DNA of 9,156 nucleotides, from positions 1 through 9,156 of the forward strand of contig JAJYNF010000052.1 of the NCBI GenBank assembly GCA_021786455.1, written 5' to 3'. The notes beneath the pieces were generated by a model. It did no database searches. It had not been told where the DNA came from and saw nothing but the letters and a program-made list of their open reading frames with translations. Below are positions 6,124-9,156 of the stretch, in pieces (the first letter of the stretch is position 1; every line of letters begins with the position of its first letter). The DNA comes from Acidobacteriota bacterium. GTDB lineage: Bacteria > Acidobacteriota > Terriglobia > UBA7540. The position numbers and the translations under genes were made by a program.

Positions 6124-9100
6124 ACTTTCTTGAGCCGTACCAACCGCTACCGCGCGGCAGAATACGTTCACGAGCTGCATCTGCTCTAGCGTCGAGCAAT
6201 TCGTCCGAGCAAGAGCTGGGTTACCCACGACCACAGCGAGCGTACGGGCGCGGGAAATAGCTACATTTATCCTGTTTTTGCTGAAGAGAAATTCGATACC
6301 GCGCGGCGACGCGTCACCAGAGCTCGCGCACATGGAATAGATTACTACGGCGGCCTCCTGACCCTGGAACTTATCCACTGTACCTACGCGGGCACCTGGG
6401 ATCACCTGAGTCAGCCTTCGAACCTGTAAGTTGTAAGGCGTCACGACAAGGATGTCGTCGCGCGTCAACTGGCGATCCGGCTTGTCAGCATCAGTGAGGA
6501 ACTGGGCCAACAGCTCGTCAACAATTTTCACAATCACTGCGGCCTCTTCTTCACTTTCGTAAGCGTTTCCCTCGTGCTCTACCGGAACAAAGAGGACTCC
6601 GGCGTTCTTCTGGATATAGGTCCTGGGTCGTTTTGAAAACCGGATTGTCCGAGCTCCGGTCAATGGCTCTGGTTTAAGTCGGTCCTCATAAACTGCCCCT
6701 GAAATGAAGCTGCATACTTCGGGATGCATACGCCAAGTTGCAGGAAGGAAAATTCCGAAGTGCTCCGAGATAGTCGCGCGCCCTTCAAGAAGATATTCAA
6801 GCGTGGAGGTGCCGGTTTCGCCCGGATGAGAGCCCTTTATTGGTTGGCTCAACTGCATCTGGTCCCCGATCAGGACTATGTTCTTGGTACTGGGCGCCAT
6901 TCCTATTAGATTTGCCACGGACACTTGGCCGGCTTCATCGACGAATAAGTAATCGAGAGTGCCTTGAGCTTCCGGTCGGCTGAACGCCCAGGCGGTTCCG
7001 CCGATTACCGGAGGCAGCGGGCTGCCATTGAATAAGTCGGGAGGCGACTTGACCAAAGTGATCCATTTGTGAAGACCCTGATTGTCTTCGTCGTCTCCAC
7101 CGATCTTGGCACCGCGGAAAGTGTATTTTGCAGCCTCAGCGGCTTTCGCGGTCTCATTGAGAAGGAGACAGATTGCACGATGGCTGTTGCAGGTCACGCC
7201 CACACGCTTACGGTGACGTATGAGCTCCAAGATCATGCGCGCCCCGGTATAAGTCTTTCCGGAACCAGGTGGCCCTTGAATACAGAGGGTGCTGTTGTCG
7301 AGGCTGATGGCTGCTTGGGTAGATCCCGTGAGAACATCCACGTCAGAAGAAATAATTGGCGCTCCGGCGGTACAGTTTTTTAGTTTCGGTGGGCGACGAT
7401 GTAAGAAATCGGCAATGGCGGCCGGCAACAGTTGGCCGGTCTTGCGATAATTCTCCACAGTCCGGCCAATGGATTCCACGATCGGCTTTGGGTCAACCCA
7501 CTCGTCTGGAATCAGGCTTAGCACTTGTGGTGGCGCGGCGCCGGCCGTTTTGACGGTGAGGACGCCTTGCGAGCCATCGAAAGTACGGATGGTCACTTTC
7601 CTTGTCAAATCGTGGGCAAAAATGCACTTGCTCTCCTCCCGAAGCTTTGTTTCCTGGTCAGGATCGAAGCGATACTCGTACGCCGACGAGCGTTGAACCC
7701 GCGCGGGAGGCCGTTTCGTCCTTACGAGCCCGCCAAGACAATCCGGATCCTCGATTAGCTGTTGCTCTGTCATGGCATGACGTTCGTACCTAGCCCACCA
7801 CATTGGTTTGGCCTCTCGCCGGTGAAACTCCAAAAACCATGCAAGTAACTCGTGAACGCGCCAGCGCTCTGGTTCCGAGCCGCGGTCAACAGGGATTTCC
7901 GCGCGCATAGCTTGGGCATATTGAGCCTGCTCGGTGATTTGCTTTACCGTGTCCGATTCAGGTGCGGTCTCTTTTGGAATGTAAAGGATTTTTGCTTGGT
8001 TCTGGACATGACGTAGCCAGGAGGAGAGCTTCCAGGTGGATTCGCAGTCCTCACGATTATAGTCGCGGATGGCACGGAGTTTGGCCGAAGTTTCCCAACT
8101 GGGACCATCATTGTTTTCAATCCAGCTCTGGTAGAAAGCAAGTGAGTCCCCGCTGGTCGTAACCTCACTCGTTCGGGTTTCCTGGTAAAGCTTCTCGATA
8201 TTCTTCAATGAATATGCCGGTTCTCCGACGAGCACACCCTGACGAACAACTGAGTACAGGTCGACAAACACTTCGGCACGTAGAAGCTGATCGACCTCCG
8301 CCTCGCAGACAGCGTATCGGCCCATCAACCGACGAAGTGCAGTAACCTCATATGGCGCATAGTGGTAGATGTGCATGGATTGGTCATGTCGCCAGCGTGA
8401 ATGCGCCCATGACACGAATGCCTCGAATGCGTCCTTTTCCTGGTCATGGTTATGAGCCCACCAATCGCGGAAGAGGGCATGGCCGTTTTCGAGATACGTC
8501 ACTCCGAAGAGGTACTCCAGGCCGTCCTCAAAGAATGGGTAGCCTTCGATGTCGAAAACAATATCTGAAGGCGACGGTGGCGGGAGCATTGCAAAACCTA
8601 GCCGCGGGTTGGAGGGCTCTGGTTCAATCACTTCGTACTTCGGTTGCGCTAAGCCGCGGGAAGCAATTTGAAGGCCTGCTTGCTTTCGTAGCCTGGTGAG
8701 TGCCGGCATAGTGATTCGAGGCACTCCGGAGCGGCCGGTCTCAGCAAGCGCGCGCATTGTGTTAATTCCGGCGTCACCCAACCTTCGGACTTGGGTCGAA
8801 CGAATGCCGGCGATTAGACTTAAATCGTCACGTGCTTCCAGGATCTTCGTCGCATGTTCTGACCAGCGACCGAGATTGTTAGGACCTGGAATTTCAGGCG
8901 GCGTCTTTGGGTCGAACGCCTCCTGCTGTTCGAGGAACGCGAGCTTAAGTTGACGGTAGTAATAGATGTAATCCTCGGTTCGGAATCGCCGCTTCTCTCT
9001 ATTTCCCAGGATGACTTGAAACTCATCGGGAAGCCGACGCTGCAGTTCCGCAAGCATCTCGCTATAGCAGCAAAGCTGGATGATGAAATATGGCTTCGGT

Positions 9101-9156
9101 TTGCGCGCAAGCTTCGTATCCCAAGCCTCATAGTGATAACTACCCAGCAAGGATTT
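6115..9156 (-). CDS. TM0106-family RecB-like nuclease / RNase H-like / SF1 helicase, 5' partial
   Basis: The leftward frame is open from the window edge to TGA at 6115-6117, giving 1013 visible residues. A TTG at 9148-9150 is unlikely to be the true start, because the RecB nuclease domain is already under way there. Numbered from that TTG, the order is: the second half of a RecB/Cas4-like nuclease (D11 and K13 in WDTKLARK, then Q25 and Y29 in QLCCYSEML); a helix-hairpin-helix-like segment at 110-140; and an RNase H-like 3'-5' exonuclease of YprB type (D200 and E202 in FDIEG, YHYAPYE at 262-268, YNREDCEST at 364-372). A Dna2/UPF1-like superfamily 1 helicase follows: GPPGSGKT 626-633, DEAG 738-741, GDQMQLSQ 762-769, TWRMHP 805-810, TVDKFQGQE 924-932 and VAISRAR 963-969. 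This layout matches the TM0106 family (about 1,100-1,200 residues). It probably unwinds and degrades DNA or RNA-DNA structures; its exact role is not established. It is convergent with res, so its promoter lies outside the window. Confidence 0.92.
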   Translation of the reverse strand, partial: KSLLGSYHYEAWDTKLARKPKPYFIIQLCCYSEMLAELQRRLPDEFQVILGNREKRRFRTEDYIYYYRQLKLAFLEQQEAFDPKTPPEIPGPNNLGRWSEHATKILEARDDLSLIAGIRSTQVRRLGDAGINTMRALAETGRSGVPRITMPALTRLRKQAGLQIASRGLAQPKYEVIEPEPSNPRLGFAMLPPPSPSDIVFDIEGYPFFEDGLEYLFGVTYLENGHALFRDWWAHNHDQEKDAFEAFVSWAHSRWRHDQSMHIYHYAPYEVTALRRLMGRYAVCEAEVDQLLRAEVFVDLYSVVRQGVLVGEPAYSLKNIEKLYQETRTSEVTTSGDSLAFYQSWIENNDGPSWETSAKLRAIRDYNREDCESTWKLSSWLRHVQNQAKILYIPKETAPESDTVKQITEQAQYAQAMRAEIPVDRGSEPERWRVHELLAWFLEFHRREAKPMWWARYERHAMTEQQLIEDPDCLGGLVRTKRPPARVQRSSAYEYRFDPDQETKLREESKCIFAHDLTRKVTIRTFDGSQGVLTVKTAGAAPPQVLSLIPDEWVDPKPIVESIGRTVENYRKTGQLLPAAIADFLHRRPPKLKNCTAGAPIISSDVDVLTGSTQAAISLDNSTLCIQGPPGSGKTYTGARMILELIRHRKRVGVTCNSHRAICLLLNETAKAAEAAKYTFRGAKIGGDDEDNQGLHKWITLVKSPPDLFNGSPLPPVIGGTAWAFSRPEAQGTLDYLFVDEAGQVSVANLIGMAPSTKNIVLIGDQMQLSQPIKGSHPGETGTSTLEYLLEGRATISEHFGIFLPATWRMHPEVCSFISGAVYEDRLKPEPLTGARTIRFSKRPRTYIQKNAGVLFVPVEHEGNAYESEEEAAVIVKIVDELLAQFLTDADKPDRQLTRDDILVVTPYNLQVRRLTQVIPGARVGTVDKFQGQEAAVVIYSMCASSGDASPRGIEFLFSKNRINVAISRARTLAVVVGNPALARTNCSTLEQMQLVNVFCRAVAVGTAQESKI

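Noticed and set aside
1..9156. CRISPR array, tRNA or rRNA gene, insertion sequence or attachment site
   Set aside because: No regularly spaced repeats, tRNA cloverleaf, transposase-like frame or flanking direct repeats were seen. The window is almost entirely accounted for by five protein genes.

Overview
The window is a compact defence-type locus. Four genes run rightward (positions 1-5984) and one very large gene runs leftward, convergent with them (6115-9156). Both outer genes are cut by the window edges. Nothing in the sequence names the organism. The TTG and GTG starts with good Shine-Dalgarno sequences and the tightly packed genes indicate a bacterium of moderately high GC content. A palindrome inside the methyltransferase gene (3206-3224) resembles, from memory, a dispersed repeat of Acidobacteriota/Solibacter-type genomes, so an acidobacterium is my tentative guess.

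Left part (1-1577): an XRE helix-turn-helix protein fused to an ImmA/IrrE (M78) zinc metallopeptidase, missing only its first N-terminal residues. It overlaps by 14 bases a PIN-domain ribonuclease that begins at a TTG codon with a strong AAGGAG ribosome-binding site. This resembles a toxin-antitoxin or stress-response pair: a DNA-binding, protease-linked regulator plus an RNase.

Middle (1578-5984): a 95-base gap carries a good candidate sigma70 promoter (TTTACA, 17 bases, GATAAT). A complete type III restriction-modification system follows. Mod is a beta-class adenine methyltransferase of 552 residues, with DPPY before FAGSG. Res is 882 residues, with superfamily 2 helicase motifs and an intact C-terminal PD-x13-ExK nuclease. 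The two genes are 4 bases apart and the res ribosome-binding site lies inside the end of mod. The perfect palindrome in the 3' part of mod is read through in frame and looks like an inserted REP-type element.

Right part (5985-9156): a 130-base convergent gap with a weak candidate terminator, then a leftward TM0106-family protein that combines a RecB/Cas4-like nuclease, a helix-hairpin-helix segment, an RNase H-like (YprB-type) exonuclease and a Dna2/UPF1-like superfamily 1 helicase.

Taken together, the window encodes DNA modification, two independent helicase-nucleases, an RNase and a protease-linked regulator. My inference is a defence island in which the XRE-ImmA/PIN pair may regulate or back up the restriction system. 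No insertion sequence, tRNA, CRISPR array or integrase was seen.
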